This document shows positions 18,545 through 27,942 of a stretch of DNA of 64,000 nucleotides, piece after piece. The stretch covers positions 202,176 through 266,175 of the forward strand of contig NZ_FORI01000004.1 of assembly GCF_900113965.1 (NCBI RefSeq), read 5' to 3'. The position numbers and the translations under genes are program-made. Position 1 is the stretch's first letter; every line of letters starts with the position of its first letter. The notes below the pieces were generated by a model. That model was not told where the DNA came from, searched no databases, and worked only from the letters and a program-made list of their open reading frames with translations. The DNA is from Treponema bryantii. GTDB lineage: Bacteria > Spirochaetota > Spirochaetia > Treponematales > Treponemataceae.

Positions 18545-18579
18545 TTGCCGAAAATTTACTATAAATTGTATAATTATAC
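18545..18579 (+). promoter_or_regulatory. Promoter of alr overlapping a 12-bp palindrome
   Basis: TTGCCG (18545-18550), 18-nt spacer, TATAAT (18569-18574). The palindrome GTATAATTATAC (18568-18579) covers the -10 box and could be an operator. The predicted leader is about 22 nt and includes GGTGGG before the ATG. Confidence 0.6.
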
Positions 18580-18603
18580 GTTATAGGATAATGGTGGGAA
18601 AAA

Positions 18604-19752
18604 ATGGAACGCTGTACTAAAGCAACTATCTACAAAGACAATCTTGAATATAATCTTAATCAAATCAGAAAATACGTAAAACCAGATGTAAAACTTTGTG
18701 TTGCAGTAAAGGCAGACGGCTATGGTCATAATGCTGTTCTTACAGCACAGATTGCAGAAAAAGTGGGAGCTTCTTTTGTTGCTGTTGCCACTGTAGAAGA
18801 AGGTATTGAACTTCGCGATAACGGAATTAATTGTGGAATTCTGCTTTTGAGCCTGTGTACTCCGCCAGAAATGCCGGCTCTTTTTGAATATAAAATCACT
18901 CCTCTTGTTTTTGGAGAGGATTACATTAAATTGATTGGCGATACTGCAAAGCGTGAAGGTTATTCTGATTATAAAGTACACCTTGCGGTTGATACCGGAA
19001 TGGGCCGCATAGGCTGTTATCCGGAAGAAGCTGGAGATCAGGCTCAGTTGATTGAGTCGTCTGGCCTTAAACTTGGCGGAATGATTACTCATTTTGCAGT
19101 TTCTGACAGCCTGAGCCCGGAAAATATTGACTTTACCAAAGAGCAGTTTGCGGCATTTAAGGCTGCTGTTGCCGGAGTAAAGGCTCGCGGAATTGAACCT
19201 GGTATTTGTTCATGCGGTGCTAGTGCTGCTCTTTTGAATGATGAAGAAATGCAGTTTGATATGGTGCGCCCGGGAATTATTACCTACGGCTATTATCCTG
19301 ATGAAATTACTAAGGAATATCTTGAAAAGACCGGCCGCCATTTTGATATTAAGCCCGTTTTGTCTCTGGAAACAAAGGTTGTGGCTATAAGACGTTTCCC
19401 GGCAGGTAAGTCTGTTTCTTATGGACGTACCTGGGTAGCTCCGGAAGAGACGGACATTGCAGTTCTTCCGATTGGTTATGCTGATGGACTGCTCCGCCGT
19501 TTTTCTCCAGGCCTTGAAGTTACAATTAATGGCAAAAATTACCCGGTGCGCGGCAGAATCTGTATGGATCAATGCATGGTAGAAATTGGAAAAGATAATC
19601 CTGATGTAAAGGTTTGGGATACAGCAGTGATTTTTGGACCAAAAGAAAGCGGTGCGCTGAACACAGCAGAGGATCTTGCCCGCCTTGGACACACAATTTC
19701 TTACGAAGTTTTGACAGCGCTGAGCAAACGCGTACGCCGTGAGATTAAATAG
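18604..19752 (+). CDS. alr: Alanine racemase
   Basis: 382 aa. Makes D-alanine for peptidoglycan. PLP lysine Lys36 in AVKADGYGHNA; the second catalytic Tyr lies in SVSYGRTWV near residue 268; ICMDQCMVEIG is the conserved C-terminal active-site motif. Full length. GGTGGG lies upstream of the ATG. It stands alone in its own transcription unit and is divergent from the lipoprotein-thrC pair. Confidence 0.95.
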   Translation: MERCTKATIYKDNLEYNLNQIRKYVKPDVKLCVAVKADGYGHNAVLTAQIAEKVGASFVAVATVEEGIELRDNGINCGILLLSLCTPPEMPALFEYKITPLVFGEDYIKLIGDTAKREGYSDYKVHLAVDTGMGRIGCYPEEAGDQAQLIESSGLKLGGMITHFAVSDSLSPENIDFTKEQFAAFKAAVAGVKARGIEPGICSCGASAALLNDEEMQFDMVRPGIITYGYYPDEITKEYLEKTGRHFDIKPVLSLETKVVAIRRFPAGKSVSYGRTWVAPEETDIAVLPIGYADGLLRRFSPGLEVTINGKNYPVRGRICMDQCMVEIGKDNPDVKVWDTAVIFGPKESGALNTAEDLARLGHTISYEVLTALSKRVRREIK

Positions 19753-19778
19753 CTTTAGATGTTATCATAATCATTTTC

Positions 19779-19807
19779 TTTTCAAAACAATTTTTTCATA
19801 CTATACT
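19779..19807 (+). promoter_or_regulatory. Promoter of the DUF1266 gene, predicted leaderless
   Basis: TTTTCA (19779-19784), 17-nt spacer, TATACT (19802-19807), then 6 nt to the ATG at 19814. No Shine-Dalgarno is present. Confidence 0.5.
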
Positions 19808-19813
19808 TAAAAT

Positions 19814-22339
19814 ATGAAAAAATTGTTTTTTTTATTATCGTTTTGTTTTATTTGTTTTTTTGTAACTGCTGAACAGCCTTTTTTTCTGAAACACTGGATT
19901 ATCCCTGAAACTATAGAATGGGGAGAACAGAATCAGATTCCGGAAATTCAAGGAAAAAACTTTACTCAAATTATTACAGAAGAAAATGGTCTAAATGAGT
20001 TAAAGGTTGGACCCACAGAAATTTCTAATGTAGATATTCCACCATATTTATCTGAGAATAAGCTTTTTAACTGGGATATGACTTATTCTCAGATTCTTTC
20101 TGCCTTTGAAAAATGTAATGATTTTAAAACATTTGAATATTTAGGAGAAATCTCAAGTGATTATTTTTCTCCAATTAAAGTACATTATGAAATAATGGCT
20201 GTCGCAGGTAAGTATCAGTTAGAAATAGTTTTTCCAGATTATGTAAATGATGATCAGAGAGATTCTTCGAAGCCTGTCAGTTTTCAAATCAATTACAATA
20301 AAGATGGAAAAGGATTTGTTCCTAAAGAATTTTTTGAAAACGAACATCGCAGCGAGTGGAATGCTTTATCAGAAGATGAGAAAAAGATTGTTGCAATTAC
20401 CTGTAATGAATTAACAGGATTTGGAGATTATAATTTTAGTTGTACAAGGCCAATTGGAGAGGGCGCAAATGCGGAAGAAGTTTTAAGTAAAGATTACAAT
20501 ATTAACTCGAAGGATGAACTGCTTACTTGTCTGGACAATTCTCATCAAAAAAAGCTTGTATATGAATATAAAAACTTTTTAGAGCTTTTAAATTCTGATC
20601 TTGAAAAAAATCCTGTTGAAATAGGACTTAAACATAATTTATCAAGACCAGAAATTTCAAAATTATTTCTTGTAAAAGATATGTCAGAACGATTAGGCGA
20701 AAATGGAATTTCAGTGCTGGAAGAAATTTATAAGCTTATTCTGCTAAGACTTGGAATTGGAGCTGGATATTTAACTTATGAAGAATCAATGAATATAGCG
20801 GTTCCGATTGCAGATAGAGTTCTTGGTTCTTATGCTTCTTATGAAGATTTTTATTCACACTATATTGCAGGCCGAATGTATGACAATATCTGTTATAATA
20901 TCCATGTGTTAATAGCTGGTGCAGATCTGGTTATTTATGGAATTACAGATTACCGTATTCCTGTTGATGAAATTAAATTCATCGGAAAAACACAAGATGC
21001 TTTGCAGATCGAATACTCGTTTTATAATCCTGCTGAAGATTCAATGGATATAATCTGGTTAAAAACTTTTAAGATTGAAGACAGAAAAGTTGATGTAGAA
21101 GAAGGGCTGGAAATAATCAATTCATATATCAATACTTTTAATGACAGAACTTTAGTAGAAGGGTTATATCAAAAGATCAGGCCTGTTCAGCCGGATTATA
21201 CTATTATTGATAATATAATAAATACTCAGCAGGAGCCTTATGCTTCTGTAAATATGAAAAAATATTTTGAAGATAATTATAAAAAGTATTGGGACAAACT
21301 TGATGATTTTGAAAAACATGCAATTGCTTTCTCTAGCAATATATTTCAGACCAATCATATGTTTCATTTAGATTTTTGTAATAGAATAAGATTTGAAAAC
21401 TGGAGCAGTGGAAAAGCAATTTTAAAAAATGACTGGGATGTTATTGATTATGAAAGTCTTATAAAAGCCTTTAATGAACTTGAAGAAGGTGGTCATAATG
21501 GCAGCTATATGGAATTACTGGAACTACTTGAAAAGTATCCGGATAAAACTCCAATAGAAATTGGCAAACTGGAAGAGCTTAGTGTTCTTAGTGTAACTCG
21601 ACTTTTTTTTGTAGATGCCAAAAAAGATGTTCTAGGAAAGAATGGTATTCGTGCTTGGGATGATGGCCGTGAAATTGCACTTTTAAGATGGGGCATTGGT
21701 GCCGGATTTATTTCCGAAGAAGAAGCGAAAGTATTGATGACTCCTGTTGTTAAGAGAATCCAGGAATCGTATGTTAGCTGGGATGATTATATTTACCATT
21801 ACATAGCTGGCCGGGGATTTTTTGGTTTGTCTGATTCTTCATATAGTTCCAGAGTCGATTTAGCAAGATATTTCATGAAGTGTTCAAAGGCTTTTATTTG
21901 TGTTGATGATTTAAAATTTTATGGAAAAAAGTCAAATAAAGAAATAATGAGTTATGGAGACTGCGCTTATTATCCTACAAAAGAAGCAAAGGAATGGGAA
22001 AAACTTCAGAATATTTATAATCAAGATGAAACAGAAGAAACTTTTGAAAAGCTTATTGAATATGAAAATAACCACCCGGAAGCAAAAAGTTTTGTGTTCA
22101 TCTGGCATATTAGAATGCTCTGTAAATATAGAATTCAAAATTATGATGAGCTGATTTCTTACATTGAAGAGTCGTTTGATTTAATTGATGCAGTTGATCA
22201 TGAAAGTAACTTTTATTTTGAGGTTCAGATTGTTTATCTTATGGCACTGGGATACAGTGGTCAGAGTGAAAAGTTCTTTGAATACTATCAGTCTTTACCG
22301 GAAGATATAAGATACAAAATCAACAATTACAAGAACTAA
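19814..22339 (+). CDS. Exported protein with two DUF1266-like domains
   Basis: 841 aa. Signal peptide at residues 1-19 (LFFLLSFCFICFFVTAEQ). Two similar domains, ~175-360 and ~480-680, share the order LSV..L..., LRxGIGAGYxxxEE, VPIADRVxxSY and YIAGR, as in DUF1266 (E. coli YbeU/YbeR). DUF1266 proteins are normally cytoplasmic and single-domain. The tail (~720-841) is helical and may be TPR-like. The codon set is more AT-rich than its neighbours. The last 20 bp overlap the convergent folC end. Function unknown. Confidence 0.65.
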   Translation: MKKLFFLLSFCFICFFVTAEQPFFLKHWIIPETIEWGEQNQIPEIQGKNFTQIITEENGLNELKVGPTEISNVDIPPYLSENKLFNWDMTYSQILSAFEKCNDFKTFEYLGEISSDYFSPIKVHYEIMAVAGKYQLEIVFPDYVNDDQRDSSKPVSFQINYNKDGKGFVPKEFFENEHRSEWNALSEDEKKIVAITCNELTGFGDYNFSCTRPIGEGANAEEVLSKDYNINSKDELLTCLDNSHQKKLVYEYKNFLELLNSDLEKNPVEIGLKHNLSRPEISKLFLVKDMSERLGENGISVLEEIYKLILLRLGIGAGYLTYEESMNIAVPIADRVLGSYASYEDFYSHYIAGRMYDNICYNIHVLIAGADLVIYGITDYRIPVDEIKFIGKTQDALQIEYSFYNPAEDSMDIIWLKTFKIEDRKVDVEEGLEIINSYINTFNDRTLVEGLYQKIRPVQPDYTIIDNIINTQQEPYASVNMKKYFEDNYKKYWDKLDDFEKHAIAFSSNIFQTNHMFHLDFCNRIRFENWSSGKAILKNDWDVIDYESLIKAFNELEEGGHNGSYMELLELLEKYPDKTPIEIGKLEELSVLSVTRLFFVDAKKDVLGKNGIRAWDDGREIALLRWGIGAGFISEEEAKVLMTPVVKRIQESYVSWDDYIYHYIAGRGFFGLSDSSYSSRVDLARYFMKCSKAFICVDDLKFYGKKSNKEIMSYGDCAYYPTKEAKEWEKLQNIYNQDETEETFEKLIEYENNHPEAKSFVFIWHIRMLCKYRIQNYDELISYIEESFDLIDAVDHESNFYFEVQIVYLMALGYSGQSEKFFEYYQSLPEDIRYKINNYKN

Positions 22340-23669
22340 GATATTGTTTTACTTCTGAAACAAGATAGAAAGAGCCTGTAACGAGGAGGATGTTGCCGTT
22401 GGCGGCAGACTCTTCGAAGGCTTTTTTTATCATCATATTATAGTCTGCGTCTGCGGTAAACTTGATTTCTGCGTGGGTGAAGGCTTCAATTTCACCTGCA
22501 AGATTTGATTCTTTTTTCTCGCCTGGGCGGGTAACGTAAACGTGCTCAAAACGGTATCGGAAGAGCATGGAAATATCTTTTACATCTTTGTCTGCGGCGC
22601 AGGCAAAAAGCAATGAAACTTTTCTTTCGCCAAAAAGCTTGTTCAAAGTATCAATTGTGAGGCGGATGCTGTTTAAAGTATGTGCACCGTCGAGAATTAC
22701 AGCAGGAATTTCTGTATAGCCTTTTACATTTTCAAGAATCTCAAAACGCCCCGGCAGCTTTGCCTTTGCAAGTCCGCGTTCAATAATTCCTTCATCAAGA
22801 TTTGGAAGAAGTTTTTTGATTGCAATTGCGGCCATTGCGGCATTCTGGGCCTGCATTTTACCCAGCAGCTGCATCTGTGTTTCTATTGGACGATTAAATA
22901 GTTCGCTTTCAAAGTGGACTGTCATTTTTTTGTTGCCGCCATTGAAATGATAGAAGGAAGATGTAATCAAGTCATCTACAAAATAATATGGCGCATGGCG
23001 GGTAATTGCTTTTTCACGGAGTACAATCTTGATTGATTCGGTTTGCTGTGGTGCAATAACAACTGGTGTACAGTTCTTGATGATTCCAGCTTTTTCCGCA
23101 GCAATTTTTTCAAGGGTGTCGCCAAGGAACTCGGTATGTTCAAGTTCGATTGGAGTGATACAACAGAGTTTTGGACGGATTACATTTGTAGCGTCTAAGC
23201 GACCGCCAAGTCCTACTTCAAAAACAGACCAGTCTACATCTGCATTACGGAAAGTAAGGAATGCATAGAGAGTAACAAGTTCAAACCAGGTAAGAGGACG
23301 CTCTGCAGGAAGATTTTCCGGGATGATTGAATCAATATTCGGCATGAGCTCTTTTACAGTTTTTTCATAAATCTCTTCTGAAAAAAATCCTGTAGGAGTG
23401 CAGATGCGTTCGCGGAAGTCTGTAATGTGTGGAGAAGTGTAAAGTCCAACCTTGTAGCCGGCTTCGTCGAGAATGCAGGAAATGAGGCGTGAAACTGAAC
23501 CTTTTCCCTTTGAGCCGGCAACGTGAATACAAGGGGCATAATCCTGTGGGTTATCAAAGCGTTTGCAGAGGTAATCGATGGTGTCGAGCCAGAAGATTTC
23601 TTTTTTTGGAGTATGTTCAAAATTCAGGTAATCGTTTAACCATTCCTGAAATACGTCTATTGCATTCAC
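22320..23669 (-). CDS. folC: Folylpolyglutamate synthase / dihydrofolate synthase
   Basis: 449 aa. Mur-ligase fold: P-loop VAGSKGKGSVSRLI, EVGLGGRLDATN and ILDGAHTLNSIR. Adds glutamate to folates; some members also make dihydrofolate. It starts at a GTG (23669) 7 nt after a TATAAT and without a Shine-Dalgarno. Its 3' end overlaps the convergent DUF1266 gene by 20 bp. Confidence 0.93.
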   Translation of the reverse strand: MNAIDVFQEWLNDYLNFEHTPKKEIFWLDTIDYLCKRFDNPQDYAPCIHVAGSKGKGSVSRLISCILDEAGYKVGLYTSPHITDFRERICTPTGFFSEEIYEKTVKELMPNIDSIIPENLPAERPLTWFELVTLYAFLTFRNADVDWSVFEVGLGGRLDATNVIRPKLCCITPIELEHTEFLGDTLEKIAAEKAGIIKNCTPVVIAPQQTESIKIVLREKAITRHAPYYFVDDLITSSFYHFNGGNKKMTVHFESELFNRPIETQMQLLGKMQAQNAAMAAIAIKKLLPNLDEGIIERGLAKAKLPGRFEILENVKGYTEIPAVILDGAHTLNSIRLTIDTLNKLFGERKVSLLFACAADKDVKDISMLFRYRFEHVYVTRPGEKKESNLAGEIEAFTHAEIKFTADADYNMMIKKAFEESAANGNILLVTGSFYLVSEVKQYLSSCNC

Positions 23670-23676
23670 GGAGTGT

Positions 23677-23705
23677 ATTATAGTTATTTTATGGAATTAT
23701 GTCAT
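23677..23705 (-). promoter_or_regulatory. Promoter of folC, predicted leaderless
   Basis: On the minus strand: ATGACA (23705-23700), 17-nt spacer, TATAAT (23682-23677), then 7 nt to the GTG start. Confidence 0.65.
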
Positions 23706-23742
23706 TATAAAAAAAAGAACACTTTGTTATAGAAGGTCTTTA

Positions 23743-23771
23743 TTGATATAAAGAGTGTTTCTCTTTATAAT
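23743..23771 (+). promoter_or_regulatory. Promoter of trpS
   Basis: TTGATA (23743-23748), 17-nt spacer, TATAAT (23766-23771). This is a near-consensus promoter with a ~50-nt leader and a normal GAGGAA Shine-Dalgarno at 23818-23823. Confidence 0.75.
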
Positions 23772-23782
23772 AACTATTCAAT

Positions 23783-23811
23783 AGATGCTGAAACAAGTTC
23801 AGCATGACGTT
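23783..23811. repeat. Short palindrome in the trpS leader
   Basis: GCTGAA-ACAAG-TTCAGC (23787-23803) within AGATGCTGAAACAAGTTC. Only one copy exists in the window. It could be a third dispersed repeat family or a leader hairpin. Confidence 0.45.
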
Positions 23812-23829
23812 AGAAATGAGGAATAAAAA

Positions 23830-24930
23830 ATGAGTGAAGAAATTCAGTACACAGACATAAACAAGAGCTTTGAGGCAGCTTTGGAACGCAGCCGCAAAAT
23901 CGAAGAAGATTTAACAAAGAATCCTAAAAAATATCGTGTTTTGACTGGTGACCGTCCAACTGGACTTTTGCATATCGGCCACTATTTTGGTTCTCTGCAG
24001 AATCGTGTTCGCCTTGCAAATATGGGTGTTCCTACAATGATTCTTATTGCGGACTATCAGGTTCTTACAGACCACGATGCTTTTGATAAAATCAGCCAGA
24101 ATACAAAGCAGCTTGTAATTGACTATCTTGCTGCGGGAATCAATCCTGAAAAGCAGGATGTAATTATTTACCCTCACAGCTATGTGCCAGAGTGTAATCA
24201 GCTGATGATTCCTTTTCTTACACTTGTAAGCAATGCTGAGTTGTCACGCAACCCAACTGTAAAAGAAGAAATTGAATCTGCCGGTCTTAAAAACGTAAAT
24301 GCCGGAATGTATACCTATCCTGTTCATCAGGCTTGTGATATTCTTTTCTGTAAGGGAAATGTTGTTCCTGTAGGAAAAGACCAGCTTCCACACCTTGAAA
24401 TGACCCGTACAATTGCAAGCCGCTTCAACAAAAAGTTCTGTACAGATATGGGTAAGGAACCTGTATTCCCTGAGCCACAGGCCCTGCTTTCTAAGACTCC
24501 TATGATTCTCGGCCTTGACGGAAGTCAGAAGATGTCTAAGAGCCGCGGAAATGCTGTAATGCTGAGCGCAACAGAGGATGAAACTGCAAAGCTTATCAAA
24601 AAGGCAAAGACAGACCAGGACCGCAACATCACTTATGATCCTGTAAACCGCCCGGAAGTTGCAAACCTTCTTATGCTTATCAGCCTTTGTACTGGTGAAG
24701 AGCCAGCTGCAATTGCTGCACGTATCGGTGATGGCGGTGGCGGAATGCTCAAGGCAACTCTTACAGAAGCACTCAACGAAAAGCTCCGCCCATTGCGCGA
24801 AGAACGTGCCCGTCTTGAAAAAGATCCGGAGTATATCAGAAAGGTACTGCTTGATGGTGCTGCTAAAGCCCGCGAGATTGGTATTAAGACCCTGGAAGAA
24901 GTACGTTCTTGCATGAACATGCTCATATAG
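23830..24930 (+). CDS. trpS: Tryptophanyl-tRNA synthetase
   Basis: 366 aa. Class I synthetase: HIGH motif at residues 48-51 (GLLHIGHYFGS) and KMSKS near 235-239 (SQKMSKSRGN). About 30 residues longer than the usual 330 because of an N-terminal helix (IQYTDINKSFEAALERSRKI). GAGGAA lies upstream of the ATG. Own promoter and terminator. No T-box or leader peptide rich in Trp was seen. Confidence 0.95.
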   Translation: MSEEIQYTDINKSFEAALERSRKIEEDLTKNPKKYRVLTGDRPTGLLHIGHYFGSLQNRVRLANMGVPTMILIADYQVLTDHDAFDKISQNTKQLVIDYLAAGINPEKQDVIIYPHSYVPECNQLMIPFLTLVSNAELSRNPTVKEEIESAGLKNVNAGMYTYPVHQACDILFCKGNVVPVGKDQLPHLEMTRTIASRFNKKFCTDMGKEPVFPEPQALLSKTPMILGLDGSQKMSKSRGNAVMLSATEDETAKLIKKAKTDQDRNITYDPVNRPEVANLLMLISLCTGEEPAAIAARIGDGGGGMLKATLTEALNEKLRPLREERARLEKDPEYIRKVLLDGAAKAREIGIKTLEEVRSCMNMLI

Positions 24931-24932
24931 AG

Positions 24933-24976
24933 AATCCGTTAAAAACGACAGTCCATCGGGACTGTCGTTTAGGATT
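24933..24976 (+). terminator. Terminator after trpS
   Basis: AAACGACAGTCC (24943-24954) pairs with GGACTGTCGTTT (24959-24970), flanked by AATCC/GGATT. The stem is strong but the T tract is short. Confidence 0.75.
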
Positions 24977-25023
24977 ATCCAAAGAAATGCTCGCGAGATT
25001 TATCGAGCGGATGATTTAATGCC

Positions 25024-25731
25024 ATGCACATTGCGATTTGTGAAGATGAAAAAGTTGTATTAGATTTTGAAACTTCTCTCATAAATAAGTGGGCAGCCGC
25101 TCGTGGTTGCCCACTTGAATTAGATACTTATATATCAGCCGAACAGTTTATTTTTGAAAGTGAAGATAAAGCTCCCTATGACCTTTTGATTTTTGATATT
25201 CAGATGAAGAATATGAACGGTATGGAGCTGGCAAAAAAACTCCGCGCCCGAGGCTGTGATTCAGTCATCATTTTTATAACAGGTGTTCCAGACTATGCAA
25301 TTGAAGGCTATGAGGTTGGGGCAGTGCGCTATATTTTAAAGCCGGTCAAAGAGGATCTGCTTTTTAAGCTGCTTGATGATATTTTTACTGAGTGTCAAAA
25401 AAAATGCGAAGACTTCTTTATGCTTGGCCAGGGGGCAGATCTTGAAAAAATCAACTTTGAGAAAATCATTTACATTGAAGCTCGCGGTCACTATGTCTTT
25501 TTGAAGGGAACTAATTTTGAACGCGAATGGAAGGCAGGCTTTAGTGAAACTGCGGCAGCCTTTGAGGGACGGGGATTTTTCTGTCTTAGACGGGGGCTTT
25601 TAGTAAATCTTTCTCATGTAGCAAAAATTACCCGCACAGACTGTATACTTGATGAAGGCGAGTCTCTGCCGGTTGCCCGCGGGGTATATAAAGAATTAAA
25701 CCAGGCCTTTATCGACTTCTTTAAGAAATAA
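25024..25731 (+). CDS. LytTR-family response regulator
   Basis: 235 aa. Receiver domain at 1-120 with phospho-acceptor Asp58 (LLIFDIQMKNMNG); LytTR DNA-binding domain at ~135-235 (IIYIEARGHYVFLKG ... FFCLRRGLLVNLSHVAKI). Its likely kinase partner is the GHKL kinase at 29109, separated by the chemoreceptor and the binding-protein gene. No good Shine-Dalgarno is seen before the ATG at 25024, so the exact start is uncertain. Target sites are not identified. Confidence 0.88.
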   Translation: MHIAICEDEKVVLDFETSLINKWAAARGCPLELDTYISAEQFIFESEDKAPYDLLIFDIQMKNMNGMELAKKLRARGCDSVIIFITGVPDYAIEGYEVGAVRYILKPVKEDLLFKLLDDIFTECQKKCEDFFMLGQGADLEKINFEKIIYIEARGHYVFLKGTNFEREWKAGFSETAAAFEGRGFFCLRRGLLVNLSHVAKITRTDCILDEGESLPVARGVYKELNQAFIDFFKK

Positions 25732-25786
25732 AATTTCACAGATCTAATCCTTATTTTATTCTTTTTCTCAATAATTTTCGGAATAT

Positions 25787-25815
25787 TTGCATTATTACAA
25801 AAAGGCATGTAATAT
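25787..25815 (+). promoter_or_regulatory. Promoter of the chemoreceptor gene
   Basis: TTGCAT (25787-25792), 17-nt spacer, TAATAT (25810-25815). The leader carries AAGGAG at 25823-25828. The chemoreceptor is therefore transcribed separately from the LytTR gene. Confidence 0.65.
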
Positions 25816-25840
25816 AAATATTAAGGAGTAGTTATATCTA

Positions 25841-27925
25841 ATGGCAAAAAAACGCTTTAAGATTTCAGTAATTTTGTGTTGGGTACTTGTCGGGCTTATT
25901 TTTGTTATGAATGTAATTCAAGGTATACTGATTTCTTCTTTTACAAAAAAATCAACAGCAGAAAGTTATGCTATGGACTGTACTCAGATTACCAACGCAT
26001 ATTCTCTGGCGATTGCAAACAAAATCAGTGAATACATGAATCAAATGACATTTTATTCAAACGCAGATGTTGTTACTACAGCAGATGATCAGCAGATTAT
26101 AAACTGGCTGAGAGAGCATAACGGAAACAGAAAAACTTATTTTTCTTCAGTTTTGTATGCGGGAAAAAATGGTATAGCTTATAACGATATTGGCGAAAGT
26201 GAAAATATAGCCGATCTGGATTTCTATAAAGAGATTATGAGAAATGGAAAAACAAGCTATATTGATAATCCTGTAAAAGATAAAAACGGAAAAATTGTTT
26301 TCCACATTGCCTGTGCTGCAAAACTTCATGGAGAAATATTTGGACTTTTTGCTGCAGTCGTTCCACTGGAAAATCTTGAAAATATGGTTGAATATATCCG
26401 GCTTGGAGAAAGCGGTCAAACCTGGATTATTGCAGATAATGGTATGCTGGTTGCAAATGCAAATCATTCTATCGTAATGAATCATAATTTTCTTGATGCT
26501 TCAAATGATTCTTCTGTAATTGAGATTATGAAAAAAGCTGCAAACGGAGGAATTGGTACCGGCTGGGCAAAAGACTGGGGAAAGATAAAAGGAAATACTT
26601 TTGTAGCCTATACACCAATTGCTTATACTCCATGGATTCTTGTTTTCTCAGTTTCTGAAGCTCAGGTATACAAAACTGGAAATTCATTAAGAAATTCAAA
26701 TGCTGTAATATCCCTCCTTACAATTATAATTCTTGCAATTTTTACTCTTCTTGTTTCAGGAGTGATGCTCAAACCTCTTGGCGTTGTAGAAAAATCAATC
26801 AATGAAATTGCTTCGGGGCATGCAGATTTAAGTCAGCGAATTCAGATTGATTCAAAAACAGAAATCGGCTCTGTAGTTGACGGCTTTAATAAATTTTCAG
26901 AAAAACTTCAGAATATTGTCCGTGAGCTGAAAAAGTCAAAAGACCAGCTTGCTGCTGCTGGTGAAGAAATGCATGTCTGCTCAGAGGAAACTGCAAATTC
27001 TAATAATCAGATTCTCTCTAATATTGAAACAGTTTCCGAGCGTATTTCTAATCAGTCGGCTTCTGTAGACCAGACTGCCGGAGCCGTTAACGAAATTGCT
27101 TCTAACATTCAGTCTCTTGAACACATGATTGAACAGATGGTTACCAGTGTTTCCCAGGCTTCTGCTGCTGTAGAAGAAATGATTGGCAATATTGATTCAG
27201 TAAATGGCTCTGTGCGAAAAATGGCAGATCAGTTTGTGGAACTGGAAGAAACCTCGGCTGTTGGAACAGAAAGACAGCATGATGTAAATGAAAAAATCAG
27301 CCAGATTGAACAGCAGTCTGTTATGCTTCAGGAAGCCAATGAAGCAATCGCAAGCATTGCAGAACAGACAAATCTCCTTGCCATGAATGCTGCAATAGAA
27401 GCTGCCCACGCTGGTGATGCAGGAAAAGGCTTTGCCGTAGTTGCAGATGAAATCAGAAAGCTTTCAGAAACTTCTACCGACCAGTCAAAGACAATCGGTA
27501 ATCAGCTTAAAATAATTCTTGATTCAATCAAAAGCGTAGTTTCTGCTTCTCAGGCTTCAAGCGAGGCCTTTACTTCTGTTACAGATAAAATCCAGAGTAC
27601 TGATGAACTTGTAAATCATATTAAAAGTGCAATGGAAGAACAGGCCGAAGGTTCCCGTCAGATTGGTAATGCCCTCAGCGTTATGAATGATTCTACTCTT
27701 GAAGTAAGAACCGCTTCCAGAGAAATGTCAGAAGGAAATCAGGCAATACTTACAGAAATCCGACAGTTGCAGACAGCAACCTTTGCAATCAAAGAAAGCA
27801 TGGATATTATTTCCAGCACAACAGAACAGATTACTGAAACAGGCCAGTCTTTGGATAAGATTACAAAGATTATGTATGACTCAATTCTTGAAATCGGTAA
27901 TCAGGTAGATCAGTTTAAGGTTTAA
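25841..27925 (+). CDS. Methyl-accepting chemotaxis protein with dCache sensor
   Basis: 694 aa. TM1 at ~10-32, extracytoplasmic ~250-residue double-Cache region ([33 protein letters not shown]), TM2 at ~288-312, HAMP, then a long cytoplasmic coiled coil with the signalling tip [17 protein letters not shown] and [14 protein letters not shown] near 505-545. It would drive CheA/CheW. The sugar-binding lipoprotein gene follows by 17 bp, so the receptor may read its loaded form as well as bind ligand directly. No CheB/R tail pentapeptide is visible. Confidence 0.95.
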   Translation: MAKKRFKISVILCWVLVGLIFVMNVIQGILISSFTKKSTAESYAMDCTQITNAYSLAIANKISEYMNQMTFYSNADVVTTADDQQIINWLREHNGNRKTYFSSVLYAGKNGIAYNDIGESENIADLDFYKEIMRNGKTSYIDNPVKDKNGKIVFHIACAAKLHGEIFGLFAAVVPLENLENMVEYIRLGESGQTWIIADNGMLVANANHSIVMNHNFLDASNDSSVIEIMKKAANGGIGTGWAKDWGKIKGNTFVAYTPIAYTPWILVFSVSEAQVYKTGNSLRNSNAVISLLTIIILAIFTLLVSGVMLKPLGVVEKSINEIASGHADLSQRIQIDSKTEIGSVVDGFNKFSEKLQNIVRELKKSKDQLAAAGEEMHVCSEETANSNNQILSNIETVSERISNQSASVDQTAGAVNEIASNIQSLEHMIEQMVTSVSQASAAVEEMIGNIDSVNGSVRKMADQFVELEETSAVGTERQHDVNEKISQIEQQSVMLQEANEAIASIAEQTNLLAMNAAIEAAHAGDAGKGFAVVADEIRKLSETSTDQSKTIGNQLKIILDSIKSVVSASQASSEAFTSVTDKIQSTDELVNHIKSAMEEQAEGSRQIGNALSVMNDSTLEVRTASREMSEGNQAILTEIRQLQTATFAIKESMDIISSTTEQITETGQSLDKITKIMYDSILEIGNQVDQFKV

Positions 27926-27942
27926 GATTCAGGGGGCTTGGA

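Noticed and set aside
23670..23829. T-box or Trp leader peptide controlling trpS
   Set aside because: No T-box sequence, specifier loop or Trp-rich frame; only a normal promoter and a short palindrome.
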